Source of the DNA: Colius striatus | Lineage: Eukaryota; Chordata; Aves; Coliiformes; Coliidae | Length of the DNA: 64,000 bases | Direction: 5' to 3' | NCBI RefSeq assembly: GCF_028858725.1 | Contig: NC_084776.1 | Location: forward strand, 4,464,001 to 4,528,000 | Shown here: positions 37,137 through 49,091 of the stretch, piece by piece | Layout: every line of letters begins with the position of its first letter | Numbering within the stretch: position 1 is the stretch's first letter | The notes under the pieces: generated by a model | The model's input: the letters and a program-made list of their open reading frames with translations, nothing else | What the model was told of the DNA's origin: nothing | Database searches by the model: none | Translations under genes and position numbers: made by a program

Positions 37137-40100
37137 CTAAAACACAACATTTTAAAGTTAATCTTGAAATATTCTCACTAGTTTACACAATAGCATTCAT
37201 TAAATTCAACCTGGTGAGAGACTAGCACCTGCTCAAGATTACCAATTCCCTTTTGTGATGGGAATTCTGCCTCCAGTTCTTTCCCGTACCTGTATTAGAA
37301 AGATCTTTACCTTAAAGTTCTTTACCTTAAAAGGAAGGTGCTGAACAGTTCACCAAGACTCTAATAATTCCCATTTTTTGAGAAAGACAAACACAAGAGT
37401 TGCATTAAAAGAAGCATCCAAACCCATTGGTAGATTTAGGGCAATCATCTAACACTCTTGAACTCCTACCAAAGCAGGTTTTTCTGTTGTTCCTTTTTTC
37501 AGCTTCAGACAGTTCAACCTTGACATTGAGAAATGCATAGTTTTGGATGCAGTGCTTGATTAAAAAAGCATATTACCTCATCTCTTGATGCAGAATCAAT
37601 TTCAGCAGCCAGTGACTGGGCTTTTGTTTGTGTTGCAAAAAGGTTTTTAGCTTCATAAAGACTGAGACTTAGGATCTGTCCATTAAGATCATCATTTTGG
37701 TCACGAAGTTTCTGATTCTCCTATTGAAGGATGAAAAGACATTGCTTTTAAGTTCTTTCCACAAGGCTTCATGAAAAAATAAGCAATTTTTTAAAGAAAT
37801 ACACATAGCTTTGGTGACAGACAGTAAGGCTGCAAGCTAATGGCAACCCTCTTACCACCAGTGACAAATCCCCCCTGGCTGAATCACAGCTCTCTGCTCT
37901 GGGCGCAGTTTATGTCGCCTGTGCAAAGCAGCTTTAGACAGATGCAATCCGTGTCTTGGGCTTGTGGGAGAAGCGGGGAACACAACCTAAAGGCAGTGTG
38001 CTAGGGGCTGCAGCAGCTATAGGTGGCTTTCAAAGCAGATCTGTAGATCTCACAGGGATCCAAGGGCCCTTCCCTGCTCACCTGCTTCAGCCGTTTTATT
38101 TCATGTTCCATTTCCACCTCTCTGGTCTTGGCGTTGAATTCACTCACGCTGGATGAAGAGCTTCTCCCACGTCCAGGCCGCTCACATTCCAGCTTGTACA
38201 GCTGCAGGTGCTCCAGTTCCTTCCGCAAGTCTTCAATGAGCTGTGGGCACACAAGCAGGTCAGGTATTTCCTTGCTTTTGTACAACCAGCCCTCCCTGGC
38301 AGCAGCCATCACTGTGCTGCACCTCTGTACCCTGACAGGAGCACTTGGTGAGCCAGGTTGAGGCCAGATAGTCCTACAGCACAGACACTTGCTCGTCTAT
38401 GGAAGCACAGATCACTTAAACCACTTCAGAGCTGGAAGTGGCTCTGACTTCTAAGCTTTGTGTCTGATAGGTGTAATTCCCCTTGGGAACATAGTAAAGG
38501 AAATGTTAGGGCACATATTCAAAGCTGCAAGTTCTCAAAGAGTTGTAAACCCTTTGGGTCAGGGATTGCCATGGATGAGGTATTCTTGCAGCATTCACTG
38601 TCCTGTGGGTACCCCTCACACAGAAGCACAATCCAGTAATACATTCACTGGTCTTTCCAGTGGTCATCCTGTCTGTCCATTCTTTTTTCACATAGGCTGA
38701 AAATAGCATCACACAGACGAGATGCAATTGCCTGGCCTTACATCCCGCTTCACACCTACCTCCTGTGTGGCTTCCCTCTCCTTGTTAAACTCCAGCCTGT
38801 TCTGCCGCAGCTTGTCCATCATTCTCTTGTACAAATCCATCTCGTCCTTCAGCCGCAGACTGGTGTCCTCCAACCTGTCCGACATGCGTTGTCTTTCCTA
38901 GAGCAAAGGGGGAACTTCAGAGCCAGCCTGCAAGTGCACAACCCACCTGCAGTTTTACAACACAAATCTATAGACACAGCTGGTCATAAACTGACACGTG
39001 TCTCAGGACACTCCTGTCACTAAATGTGACCAGTGTCCCATTAATAGTCTTGTTTAGAGAAGGCAAATGAAAGAAGCTAAGCCAACCACCACAGGACTTT
39101 GTTCTTACACAAATCAACCCCTTGGTAAATTCATTAAGCACACAGGAGTTTTGTTACCTCATCCAGTCTCTCTGTTTGTGATTTCAGTCGCGTGACAGTG
39201 GTTTTCAGCTCACCATTTTCATCTTCCAGTTGCTGAACCCTGTGTCAATAGCAAAAATCTTACAGCAAATGCCTCTCCAAGAACACAGACATGCAAAACA
39301 GCATGCTCTAGAAAGCCATTGCACTTGCACTTGATGGAAAGACCAAACAAGAAAATCTTTCTAATCTTAGCATTTTTCATCACAAGTTATTGGATGCTTT
39401 TTGGTTTTAGGGTCAGAAACGTTACATTGACCCTCTGATTCCTATGCACCTAGCAACAGGTATCTAAAAAGAACTAAGTAGGAAGAAACAAATACAGATA
39501 CAAGCGTTGGCTACAGCTGGTCACAACTCCCTCATTGAATCCTTGCCAAATATCTAGCTAAGCTGTCTACATGGGCCTCAAGGATTAAAGCATTAATGTA
39601 AAGCATCCTCCGAGCTTTTGGGCGTTACATATACAATGGCACAGCTACTCTATAGAACTACTAACCTGTAACCATCTGTGCACTATCTGGTGGTGAACAG
39701 CCTATGTGTACATGCAAAGTAAAAGTGAAGAAAAGACTCTGTTGTGGGTGGCACCAAGGTGTTTGTTACCTTGTATTTAGCAGCTCAATTTCAGTGCCTT
39801 TCTCTTTTTCATATTTGCTATATGCTTCTCTATGTCTCTTTATCTCTTCTTCCAGTGTCTGTTCTGCCGATGTTTCTTGGTCCTTCAATAGTTCTTCTAG
39901 CTCATGAACTCTAAGGAAACCAGATCTCATTTCAGTAACAGTTTCACAAGTACTTTATAAAAGTGTGCAACTTGATTGCCTCTCTCTTTCCTTCCCATTC
40001 CTTTATTTCATTCTGCTTCACCACGTCTCCTGACATTTACCCTCTTCCCAGTCTCTCTCTTGGTATTTAATCTCCCCAATAAGAGTGGAATCAAGTAGTA

Positions 40101-43100
40101 TCAGTTCATCTATTATTCTTTCATTCTCAACCTCAGTAAGTTGGGACTGTGGCCCAACCTTCCTTTTGCTATGTGCAAGGAAAACAAACAGCGGTAACTT
40201 CTCATATAACAGAAGAGCTTGATCTGTAAAGTCTGTAATATCTCTGTACTAAGAAATTCAGCAAGGCAGCCCTGTACCACTTGGACTTCTCAGATGAAGC
40301 CTTATTTTATCTGTCATTATTAAGGCAGAAGATTTGTTCATATTTCACAAGTAGAGACATTCCTTCCCCATGACTTTTTTCTAGCTTTGCTCTGACACAA
40401 TAAAGAGAACGGTCTCTGTGTTTTGTTACCTGTGAACAAGCTGTGTGTTCTCTTGTTTCAGTTTGCTCTTCAGGTCACCATTTGTCAGGCTGTCATTCTC
40501 CAGTTCTGTCACTTTTTTTTCTAGGTACGTCACCTGGAAGGGGCAGCAGAAAAGAATTCAGAACTTGAATCTCTCTCCACACACCCCTTCAGTGTTCCCA
40601 AGGGGCATTTACCTATGGTACCCTTCTTAGAGGGGGTATATTTCCCTGCAAAGACAGCAGTAAAATTAATCTCTGAAATTCTGAATTCCTCAGACACTGC
40701 ATCTTCCTTGAAGGTGATTAATGCAAATACAAAGTAGAGAAGTGCTGAAGAAATACTCATCTCTGTACTTGCACAGTTCTTGCATTTTTGTGAAGAGAAG
40801 TCATAGTATTAATGAACTATCAAGGACACTTTGAGTGAGCTACTTCAGATCACTGGTCACTGTCAGCAAGAGAGCTTTGTCAATGGATGCAGCAGGAATT
40901 GGTTGGGTACATTAACCACAACGCATGCAGCTTCTCACCTTTTCAGTGATATCGTTATCACAGGAGTCTATACTGTCTCTGAATAGGTCTTCTGTGCTGC
41001 CATTACTGCTGCTGAAGTTACTGTAGTGGAAGAGTTGTCTGAAAAATCAGAAGGATAATTATTTTGCTTGATGAGGACAGAGGAAAAACAAGCTGGGTAC
41101 TGTCTTACAGCCTGACTTTGGCTTAGAACCTCCTGTGCAACCATTCTAGTGACAATTCAGCTGTTTAAACACAAGTTCTACAAGAGACTGGGAGCTAAAT
41201 GAAGTCATACTGAGGTCAGTCAATGACATTAGCTTTAAGGCATGAGTTCTTTGTTGCTTTTGATAGAATCTGCCACCAGCCTCAACTTAGTTTAAGGACT
41301 ACTTGGCCTTCTTCACACTATGTATATTGAGTTCGAATTTGCCTTATTAGATATTTAAAAGAAGGTCTCTGCTGCAAACTGGTTGGTACAGTTAATCTAG
41401 AGAATGTCATCCAGCAAGAACTTCTTAAAAAAGATAGAGAAACCCAAAATCTCAAGCAGCTCCCACTATGGAACAGTGTCAAAATATGTAACACTGGAGA
41501 GCATCTAAAATAGTCTGGAAACTTACAGCTCTCCCTAGCCCAGGGCTGGTTCATTCAGACAAAGGAAGATAAAATTGTGTGTGTCTTTTATAAAGGGATG
41601 ATCTTACTTTTCTTTGTATTTGACAGCAACAACAACAAAGTCCATATTATGAGGGTGAAGGAAGCAACAGCTGGACTGATGGAATAGTAGCATGAAGGAA
41701 GAAAGTTGGCAGATAAGGAAATAACTATCTCTGTTTTTAACAGTTATTTCCAGTTCAGGAGCCAGCTCCAAGACTTCTATGTTCTCTAACATCTCTACCC
41801 AAATACAGGCCTCTTCCCCTGAAAATTTGTCTTGGCACATTTTTGTTTTCTGAACTCACTGATCTCTCCTCCCACTCCCACTGATGGAATTATTATAGCT
41901 GATTCCACATGTGTTCACAGAAAAGTTGAAGACTTACCTTCCAAAAGCTGTGCTTGATATTTTCCTGTTGGGGCTACATGGACACAGAAGGAATGACATC
42001 AAAATTAAACACTTATTTGAACAGTGTTCAATTCAATCTTAATTTAAACTCCATCTGAACTGTGCAATGAAACACAATATTGACTTTTTTTGTGAAGTAA
42101 AAAAAATGATCCTGTGAACAATAGTTAGACAACTTAATCAAAAGCTGCAGTTACCAACAACATGAAGATGAGAGAAGCCACAAATTGCAGTGATCATTAA
42201 TAAGTCAATTAGCAAATACTGTTATATTTAGAGATTTATCAGTGTAAATCAGAGTGAAACTAACATTAGAAACACCACAAAGGGACACTGAGTTAGTAAC
42301 GAGCATTTACTGTGGATTTCCAGTCTTTAGATGATTTCATAAACAGTTAGTTTCCCTTTGCCCTTAAATGCTCCTCAGTTCAGCCCAGGAACAGAGGTGC
42401 TTTCCATTTTCACAGTTCCCTTTTGCAGCCAGAGACTAGTACTACCTAAATGACCAGACTCCAGACAACAGCACTAGAATCAAATCAAACATCCAGATGC
42501 ATCTCTCAGTGAGAGGATGTCACATCTCTGTGTGCACACAGACACAGCTCTTTGTCAGGGCACTGCTCTCTTTCAGCCAAGTCTATACAGCCTTACTCAT
42601 AAAATTACTAAAGCCCTCACTGGTCATGGTCTGGGTGTCAGCAGACTCCTTGCTAGGACAGGAACATTGTTCATACAAGTCCTATGCTGCCATGTCATCA
42701 AAGGAAGCAGCAGCGTAGTGTGCTTCTTGTCAAGAGCTATGCAGCCAGGCAGGACGTACATTCAGTTTCTAGGGGGAGCTAGAAGCCCACTAAATAAATT
42801 CCTGCAAAAACCCTAAATGATTGTTGGAAACACTGGTTTCTTTCCAAATGCTCAGCACAGTTTAGAAGTGGATGAAATGGCAAAGACAGAAACCTAAGGA
42901 AAAAGAAATTGCAAGGAACCCCTAAAGCAACTTCTGTCATTGGATTCATCTTTTTCCAAGTTCCCTTGAGGACAAAAACCAAATCCCACAACAACAAAGT
43001 ACCTCTGCTGACCAACAGCTTCAGGAGAGGTGTGTATAAAGTTATATGCATTAGCTGAGGATCTGCCAAATCATTCCTCCCCACCTGGAGAGAACAGTAG

Positions 43101-46100
43101 CTAACTGTAGATCTGCACTAAGCAGAAGACCCCACTTCCTAGGAAATATTACTGGAACCAGCACCTTCACCCTGCAGTCAAAGAGCTCATTGGTTTAAAT
43201 ATTTGAGTTTATTCATGCTGTACAGCACCTTCAGTCAGAAAAATACTTATAAGCTAATGAAGAACAGCATTTTGGTTCATGCTAGATGTCAAGGGCTGAA
43301 CTTCTTACTGTTTGGTAAGAACACCACTTGTGTAAGACAGAATGGGACAGAGGGGAGGAGAGGGCTCGCTTTTCCGCTCTTCCTGCCACTAACTAACCCC
43401 ATTTCAAGGGTTGCCAAAAGCAGTGCAATAGGCTGCTTACCTGTTTGCTTTCAAGTTTTTCAGCCTGGCCTCCAAATCGTTGAGTAGATTTATCTTTTTG
43501 CAGCACTGTGAGCAGTAAACATCCAGTAACTCGCTGTTATAGACATGCCTCATTTTGCGGGGTGTTTGGCCAGCACTGTTTGCAGGAAAGGAGAGATGTT
43601 ATGGCTATAGTAACCAACTCACAAAAGGTTTCCCTCTTGTCTGTGTGTCGGAATCACAGATGGGTGACTTGGGGAACCACCTCTAACTGCAGCTCATCTA
43701 ACTTCAAGCTGATGATGGAGAATGCCAGTCTTAGGGCAAGTCTGCCCGTCTGGTTGGCAGCTTTACAGCAGACATGCTCTGGGTGTCAGTGGAAAGAATC
43801 AGTTTGGGTGACTGAAGAACAGCAAAAGGTATACAGAGTCCATGCAATGCATGTAACAAAAGCAGCTACATTTGTGTGTTCCATTCCAGCAATGTCCCCC
43901 CTTCTCATCTTGTCCATATCCCCACTAGAGCCTGGCATGCAACCCGAAGAGTCTTTTCTCCAAGAGAAAACCAGGAAGATGAAAATCAGAGCGGTCTGGT
44001 AAGAAGTCACACAAACCCCTCAGATGGTGGGACTCTAGAATAGGAGGAAGGGAAAAGTGGATTAAAGAGGAGATAACAATAGCTCTTGGCATGATAAAGA
44101 GAAAATAAACTCAAACAAAAGAGAGCAATCATGGTATGAAGTGCACAGAGCCCCAGGAATGAGAATGGAAAGGGCTGCATAAGCCAGAGGAAGCAGGAGA
44201 TGAAGGACCCAAGCCATCATCATGGAGGGGCAGCAGAAAGGGGTACTGGCTCTGCATGCATGACAGAGGTGGCAAGGTTGGACTGCAGAAGTGCCTGAAA
44301 CAGAGGGTAGCACATGGGGGTTGCATGTGGAACTGAGGGATGCAGTGAGCTTGTCCTGTTCTAGCAATGAAGCACAAAACCATGTGCTACTTGCAGACAA
44401 ATCCTAAAGGATCTTCATGCTCAGCTCCTCCCCAACTCTGCCCATCCATTACCTGGCTTGGGGAAGGTTTTTAATATCAGCAACTGACTTGATCACAGGA
44501 TACTGAGGACTACAGAGACTGAGGTCACATGCAGGACACTGGTGAACTGCAGTGCCATTTCCAGCTCCTGACAGCAGCTATTTGCTTATATTCTCCATGA
44601 CATTCAAAGTCAATGTGGATGCTTGTTTCAAATAAAACCCTCTCCATATATAGCACTTCACCTTACAGGTTAGTACTATATGCACTACCAGAACACCAAA
44701 GAGGAATAGCTCTCTTGAAGGTCTTCTCTCCACTGTAGCAGGGCTGGTGCTGGATTCTAGCCTGTAGCAGATAACTTCCACTACTAATCCCTAACCATGA
44801 AATCTACTGTCTGCAACAGAAAGAAATCTCTACAGGAAACAGCCCAGTTATTTCAGCAGAACTTAACAGAGGTTACTAGAAACAACATATTTACTTTACT
44901 TACTTATTTCAAACTCTTATTATTAAGTGCAGTCTGTCAATCAGACAGAACTAAAAATGAACAGGGTAGAAAATGGGGCAGAAAATGAATTGATGACATT
45001 TTGCTTCTAAGGTGAATGTATGTAACCAGTGTGAACTCTGGTGTGGTCACCCATGCTCAGAGAAGAACATAGCTGAAAAATTGTTTGTTACTGAATATGA
45101 GGCAACCTGGAAGATACAGATGAGCCAAGGTCAGAGTAGGCGTTGGTTCTGGTGTCATCATCAGGGCATGGGCTACTGGGAGTAAAATCCACATCATCTC
45201 CTTCCCCATAGTCTTCAAACTGTTCTTCATTACTGATCAGAGAGGCGGTGGAATAAGTTGAGAGGTCAGATGCTGCAGAAGGGTTGTGAGGACTTGACCT
45301 GAAACAAGAGGTCAAAACGTCTCGAAGGCAGACTTTGATAGCATCTCACCTGAAATGGAATCTTCTACCTTTACAGCTTGTCCCCTCATCTGCAGTTGTA
45401 ACCCACTTACTTTGTGCTAAAAATCTAAAGTGCTAAACACATCTGATGTGCCCTTGACTGCCTTGAAAGACAAAAGCATGAGAATAGATTACCTATAAGA
45501 CAGGTTTGTATCAACACAAACCATTTCACTTTAAAAAGCACAATCTCAGCCATCGTTTCACTGTGCTGATGAAGACTGCTGCTTATGGGACTTCTGCTCT
45601 GAATGCAGGAACTGTGCAGAAACTCCAAAATGCAGGGATAGTTGGGCCAGTGAGAGGAACATGTGCAGGACAGAGGCTGTTGCTCTATTCCACAGTCAAG
45701 AGTTTCCCAGTAATTACCTCAAAATGTCTCCTACTGCCTGTGAGTTCCAGTCACTCTCTTTTGTGTGGTCAGAAGCAGCTCCCTGCATTCCACAGAGCCA
45801 CTTAAAGCTACTGGTGAGAGCTAACAGGCTGGGTTCCTGCCCTTCCTTCCATCGTGACACCATGTGCCTCTCAGAAGTGATATGGACCCCACGAAAGGCT
45901 GCTTCACTACCAGAGAAGTACCCAAGATAATGCCAAACAGGTAAGGAAAAGCAGGACCCTGTGACCTCAGAGACAGGGCATATAGTTCAATAGATCAGCA
46001 GAGCCAGGCATCATATGAAAGCAGCTGGCAGAGCAGTTTTGAGCATAGCACATCTAACACAATGGAGCAAGTTTGCTGCAAAGGGTGCACAGTGATCCTC

Positions 46101-49091
46101 CTGCTTGGAGCCCAGACTACCCTGTAGCCATGCAGTGTGCTACACTGCAGAGGCAGGTATTTTACACGTTTGCTCAGCTCCCTCCTCAGTAAGGCATTCA
46201 AACAGAGAAGCCAGTAAATTCACATACAGTCCTTACAAACTTCTTCCTACACCAAGTGTACATCTAAGACCCTGAAACTTGTGAAGCCCTGGAGTTGCAT
46301 GACACATTGCTACACAAAGCAGAATCCAGTGCCCCTCTGCATTGCAGACAAGGCACCAACTCAATCTGCTGACATTCTGGGCAGGTTGGGTGAAGTTTTC
46401 CACTCCATTTCAGTGCACAGTTGCTTGTATCTTCAACTCCACTAGATAAGCCATGGGATAATAGTTCCCAGTTAATGATGTTCCATAGCTCTACAATATT
46501 GGCTCCTAGGTTTCTTTGGAGCCTGCTTTAAGTCTCTTAACCATGCCTTGCACTTTCAGAGACAGGGAGACTCCTGTTCCTGTAATACTACATCTGTGAG
46601 CTGTGAACAAGAGATACAACAGTGTTCCTTCGGTAGATGGTGCAAGCTTTGTTTGCACATCCCTTCCCTCCAAAAGCAATTAGTAGAAAAGGAAGCCTGC
46701 CAATGTTTCAGATTTATGCTCTTTTGTTTCTCCTGTTTTGATGAGATCCATTTATAACCTACAATTCATTTATCTAATTCACATTAACAGAAATTAGGGC
46801 AAGTCAAGCCTGGCACACTATTAAAGGATGAAGATCATGAGGATAGGAATACTTGTACTAGAAATAGATCAAACTTATCTAACAAGGCTCCTTGGCTGGA
46901 AGATAGATTAATGAGAAGCTGAACACATCACACTTTATATCTATTCATAAGGAGCTGCTGTGGTACAGATATGCTGCATGTCCCTGTGTAACTATAACTG
47001 CTGTTTGATTCTCCATATTGTTACCCCATGTCAGTTTAGGAAGAAGCTCCCTGTAACATTTCCACCAGGGATGGAGGTAAATGACCGGTCCTCAGCTGGG
47101 ATAATAACAAATACTTCTCCAGAAAATCCACTCTTCAGCATAATAACCCTGGAATAACACTTGCCAACAGACTGGAGTTCAGTAGCCCATTATCCCTCAT
47201 ATATTGCCTGACAAAGTTTCTCTTATGGCAGCTATGTAAACAGTCATAACTGCTGGACCTGCCTGCTAACATTGCTTACAACTTTGATTTGTAATTATTT
47301 GTGAGCTTTGCCAAACTTTAAACTGCTTGGGTTGAATCAGTCCATACTCAGGGTAAATCCTGAGCTGATAAACAGCCACAAGCTGGAAACTCTAGCAATC
47401 ACACAGTAATTTTGAAGAGCTGCTAAAAGCAGCTGTTTTTCTCCCCTCTAATACCTTCTGAAGGAAGCTTTCACATTTGTTTTGGTTTGTTTTTTGTTTT
47501 GATTTTTTTAAGCTATTTCCTGTTCTTCAGAGCAGGACTTCAGAGTCCTGACACACCTGATACACAACCCACCTCCTTCTTCAACAAGCACGTATTGCAG
47601 TTTGTCCATGGTAAAAAATCCTTATCATGTCTTAAACACAAAAGCAGGACATTTCACAAGTGTCTTCCCACAGACTGACCAAAGCTGAGGAGGCCTCAGG
47701 GGATAAATCAAGATCTATTATAGCATAGTAGCTCCCAGCAGTTCCTGCCTCTCCTAGAAGGGTCCAGGATGCACAATGCCTCCCTCATCCTCTTCACAAG
47801 AGCCTGGATGGCACAGCTGGGAGGAAAGGTACTCACTTCATGTGCAGTGAGGGTAAAAGTCAGTCCCTGCATGGTTGGGTGCTTTGAAGAACAGGGAATG
47901 GCAAGGCAAGGAGGCAAGCTTGACAAAGAGCTGATGAAGACTTGAGCTATCTTTATGAAGTCTGAGATTGCTTGGGCAAATGGGAGAAGGCCAGATCTCA
48001 GCTAGATGAGAAATTCAGGAGGAAGGTAGGAATGAAGCTGCACAGAGAGCATCTGAGGATGCTCAGGAGAAAGGAGGGCTGCCTTAGACATGAGAAAAGC
48101 TCAAGAGCACAAATGAAGATGAAAAGCCAAAAATTGGGAAGACAGGGCAAAGGCTTCCCAAGCAAGCCCAGCTGAGCTCTGTCCTGTGCTCAGTTCAAAG
48201 CAGGATTAAACCAAGTTGGGAACTTTCAGGCCCCTCAGCTTTTACCAACACCCCCAGGTGCACACCTGGGAAGAGATAAATTAAGATTACAGAGACACTT
48301 GTTGTCAACAGCAGACTACAGTTAAACACACACATGTCAGGACACCCCATATTAAACACAACTTACTGTTGCACGCTAGAGCTTATGGAAAATTAGAAAC
48401 ACAGAGAATTAAGTTAGTAGATGGAGCTGCAAAGCAAATCTGTGGAGCTCAATCTCCAGGTAACTAGATGTACAAAAGACTAAAGCAGCATTTGCCACAT
48501 TGCACTGCTTTGCAGGAAGTATTTAATTCCAGCATACAAAGGTTATGGGAACACAAAAGATCTTGAGTTTTGAGGAATGCCAGTGACGTGATCCATTCTT
48601 GAGAGATCCATCACCTTCCCTTCAACACATAACATGCAAGTTCCACGAGTGTCACAGAACATGCCAAAAGGAGCCAGGGCTGAGACTGTCTAAGCCACTT
48701 AGAGCACCTGGACATCCATCTCCCTTATATTCTAAATTGATATTAGGTTTCTAAATCCTTCAGGCATCCTCAGTCTCCCACAGTAGGGATCAGTCACATC
48801 AAGGCTCCTTCCTCCCTCATCCTTTTGCCCCAAAACAGGGCTGCCATGGGGCAAAGCTGCCACTTACTTGTCACCAGGCAGAAACAGGTCACCAAGCACA
48901 CCATCCTTCTCTTCGCTCCGACAAACGTCAGAGGCCTCCGAGCTCTGGGCACTCTCGATAGCACTGTCCATGTCAGACTCATGGTGAACCTCCTGCTGTG
49001 CCAGAGTCATCCCGTCCTCATCAGGAAACAGCTCGGACTCGCTGTAGGCGCTTTCGCTGTCCAAGTAGGCACAGTCCTGGATTTCACCACC
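37020..49091 (-). CDS. RAB11FIP4: RAB11FIP4, Rab11 family-interacting protein 4 (12 coding exons, 5' end missing)
   Basis: Twelve exons join in frame to give 523 codons and a stop, against about 525 residues for the same part of the 637-residue human protein. In order they encode an acidic, serine-rich N-terminal part (exons 4-5), a Cys-containing segment YCSQCCKK (exon 6), Ser/Asn-rich linkers (7-8), a long coiled coil (9-14) and the C-terminal FIP Rab-binding helix ending NPSILEIKN (15). Class II FIPs bind GTP-Rab11 as coiled-coil homodimers and tether recycling endosomes, acting in cytokinesis and ciliary or polarised traffic. The last helix reads RLRQYMDKIILAILDHNPS, which fits FIP4 better than FIP3 (the FIP3 helix is of type LQDYIDRIIVAI). 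Exons 1-3, with the EF-hand region (about 112 residues in human), are not found and probably lie right of the window. All introns are GT-AG. Confidence 0.97.
37577..37720 (-). CDS. RAB11FIP4: RAB11FIP4 exon (human exon 14 equivalent)
   Basis: 48 codons, phase 0 at both ends; acceptor AATAG, donor GAG|GTAATA. It encodes ENQKLRDQNDDLNGQILS, then LSLYEAKNLFATQTKAQSLA, ending DSASRDE. This is the heptad-rich part just before the Rab-binding helix, almost unchanged from human. Confidence 0.96.
38082..38240 (-). CDS. RAB11FIP4: RAB11FIP4 exon (human exon 13 equivalent)
   Basis: 53 codons, phase 0 at both ends; acceptor CCACAG, donor CAG|GTGAGC. It starts LIEDLRKELEHLQLYKLECE and ends EMEHEIKRLKQ. 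The middle is an RPGRGRSSSSSVSEF linker, basic then serine-rich, interrupting the coiled coil. The human linker is RPGRGRSASSGLGEF, so the length is conserved. An open frame extends beyond both splice sites but only this segment is homologous. Confidence 0.97.
38760..38897 (-). CDS. RAB11FIP4: RAB11FIP4 exon (human exon 12 equivalent)
   Basis: 46 codons, phase 0 at both ends; acceptor CTCTAG, donor GAG|GTAGGT. It encodes ERQRMSDRLEDTSLRLKDEM, then DLYKRMMDKLRQNRLEFNKE and REATQE. It is a strongly charged coiled-coil segment with one change (N for Q in LEFNKE) from human as I know it. Confidence 0.97.
39158..39239 (-). CDS. RAB11FIP4: RAB11FIP4 exon (human exon 11 equivalent)
   Basis: 82 nt: one base completing an Arg codon, then 27 codons; acceptor CACAG, donor GAG|GTAACA. 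It encodes VQQLEDENGELKTTVTRLKS then QTERLDE, coiled coil with leucines at heptad spacing. The human counterpart is VQQLEEENTELRTTVTRLKS. Confidence 0.96.
39770..39910 (-). CDS. RAB11FIP4: RAB11FIP4 exon (human exon 10 equivalent)
   Basis: 141 nt: one base completing Arg, 46 codons and two bases of the next Arg; acceptor CCTTAG, donor AG|GTAACA. It encodes VHELEELLKDQETSAEQTLE, then EEIKRHREAYSKYEKEKGTE and IELLNT. It is Glu/Lys-rich coiled coil, with conservative differences from human (EELLKDQETSAEQ against EEMVKDQETTAEQ). Confidence 0.96.
40430..40533 (-). CDS. RAB11FIP4: RAB11FIP4 exon (human exon 9 equivalent)
   Basis: 104 nt: 34 codons plus two bases; acceptor TTCCAG, donor AG|GTAACA. 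It encodes VTYLEKKVTELENDSLTNGD then LKSKLKQENTQLVH. This begins the main coiled coil, and the human counterpart starts VSFLEKKVTELEND. Confidence 0.96.
40939..41038 (-). CDS. RAB11FIP4: RAB11FIP4 exon (human exon 8 equivalent)
   Basis: 100 nt: one base completing Arg, then 33 codons; acceptor TTTCAG, donor AAG|GTGAGA. It encodes QLFHYSNFSSSNGSTEDLFR then DSIDSCDNDITEK. It is a Ser/Asn/Asp-rich segment ahead of the coiled coil, probably flexible and a possible phosphorylation region (inference). Human begins QLMHSSNFSSSNGSTEDLFR. Confidence 0.96.
41938..41973 (-). CDS. RAB11FIP4: RAB11FIP4 small exon, 36 nt (human exon 7 equivalent)
   Basis: A 36-nt exon encoding (S)PNRKISSTAFG(R), where the bracketed residues are completed by the neighbouring exons; acceptor TGTAG, donor AG|GTAAGT. 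It is phase-symmetric (2 and 2), so skipping would keep the frame and remove 12 residues. It contains a basic RK-x-SS motif that could be a kinase site (inference). Confidence 0.95.
43441..43575 (-). CDS. RAB11FIP4: RAB11FIP4 exon (human exon 6 equivalent)
   Basis: 135 nt; acceptor AACAG, donor AG|GTAAGC. It encodes AGQTPRKMRHVYNSELLDVY then CSQCCKKINLLNDLEARLKN and LKAN. The C-x-x-C-C cluster is conserved with human and could bind metal or simply be structural; a single such motif does not show a zinc finger. A short helical segment rich in leucine follows. Confidence 0.97.
45107..45298 (-). CDS. RAB11FIP4: RAB11FIP4 exon (human exon 5 equivalent)
   Basis: 192 nt: one base completing Lys, 63 codons and two bases of Ser; acceptor TTTCAG. 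It starts SSPHNPSAASDLSTYSTASL, then ISNEEQFEDYGEGDDVDF, ending TRTNAYSDLGSSVSS. It is Ser/Thr-rich then highly acidic, and strongly conserved with human. The donor AG|GTTGCC is weak but restores the human-like junction SSVSSSAGQTP. A better-looking GTAACA donor lies 15 nt further (exon start 45,092) and would insert five in-frame residues. Confidence 0.95.
45299..48867 (-). other. RAB11FIP4 intron between exons 4 and 5
   Basis: A 3.6-kb intron bounded by donor AA|GTAAGT and acceptor TTTCAG. Reading frames inside it are short and unrelated to the protein. No repeat element or RNA gene was recognised. Confidence 0.8.
48868..49091 (-). CDS. RAB11FIP4: RAB11FIP4 most upstream exon found (human exon 4 equivalent)
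   Basis: 224 nt: 74 codons plus two bases; acceptor TTTGCCAG, donor AA|GTAAGT. It encodes GGEIQDCAYLDSESAYSESE, then LFPDEDGMTLAQQEVHHESD and DVCRSEEKDGVLGDLFLPGD. It is acidic and probably disordered. Conservation with human is modest except at the end (EKDG-LG-LFLP-DK), which fixes the alignment. The first in-frame Met is in DEDGMTL. A transcript starting at the 59.9-kb island and splicing here would have to begin there and would lack the EF hands. Confidence 0.93.

Larger units (their letters stand above)
37137..45106 (-). other. RAB11FIP4 introns between exons 5 and 15
   Basis: Ten introns of about 260 bp to 1.5 kb separate the exons listed here, all GT-AG. Three successive introns (after exons 9, 10 and 11) share the donor GTAACA. 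A 14-bp direct repeat (CTTTACCTTAAA core) lies near 37,304-37,332. I see no nested gene, RNA gene or mobile element in them. Confidence 0.8.

Noticed and set aside
38241-38312. Start of a separate small protein (MMAAAREGW...) at the 38-kb exon
   Set aside because: Homology to RAB11FIP4 begins exactly at the acceptor at 38,240; the upstream residues are intron read-through.
45092-45106. Extension of RAB11FIP4 exon 5 to the GTAACA donor as the main form
   Set aside because: The shorter exon gives the junction SSVSSSAGQTP identical to human, so it is taken as the main form; the longer one is reported only as an alternative.
37020-49091. RAB11FIP3 instead of RAB11FIP4
   Set aside because: The C-terminal helix, the exon lengths and the neighbours miR-193a and tRNA-Thr-CGT all match FIP4.
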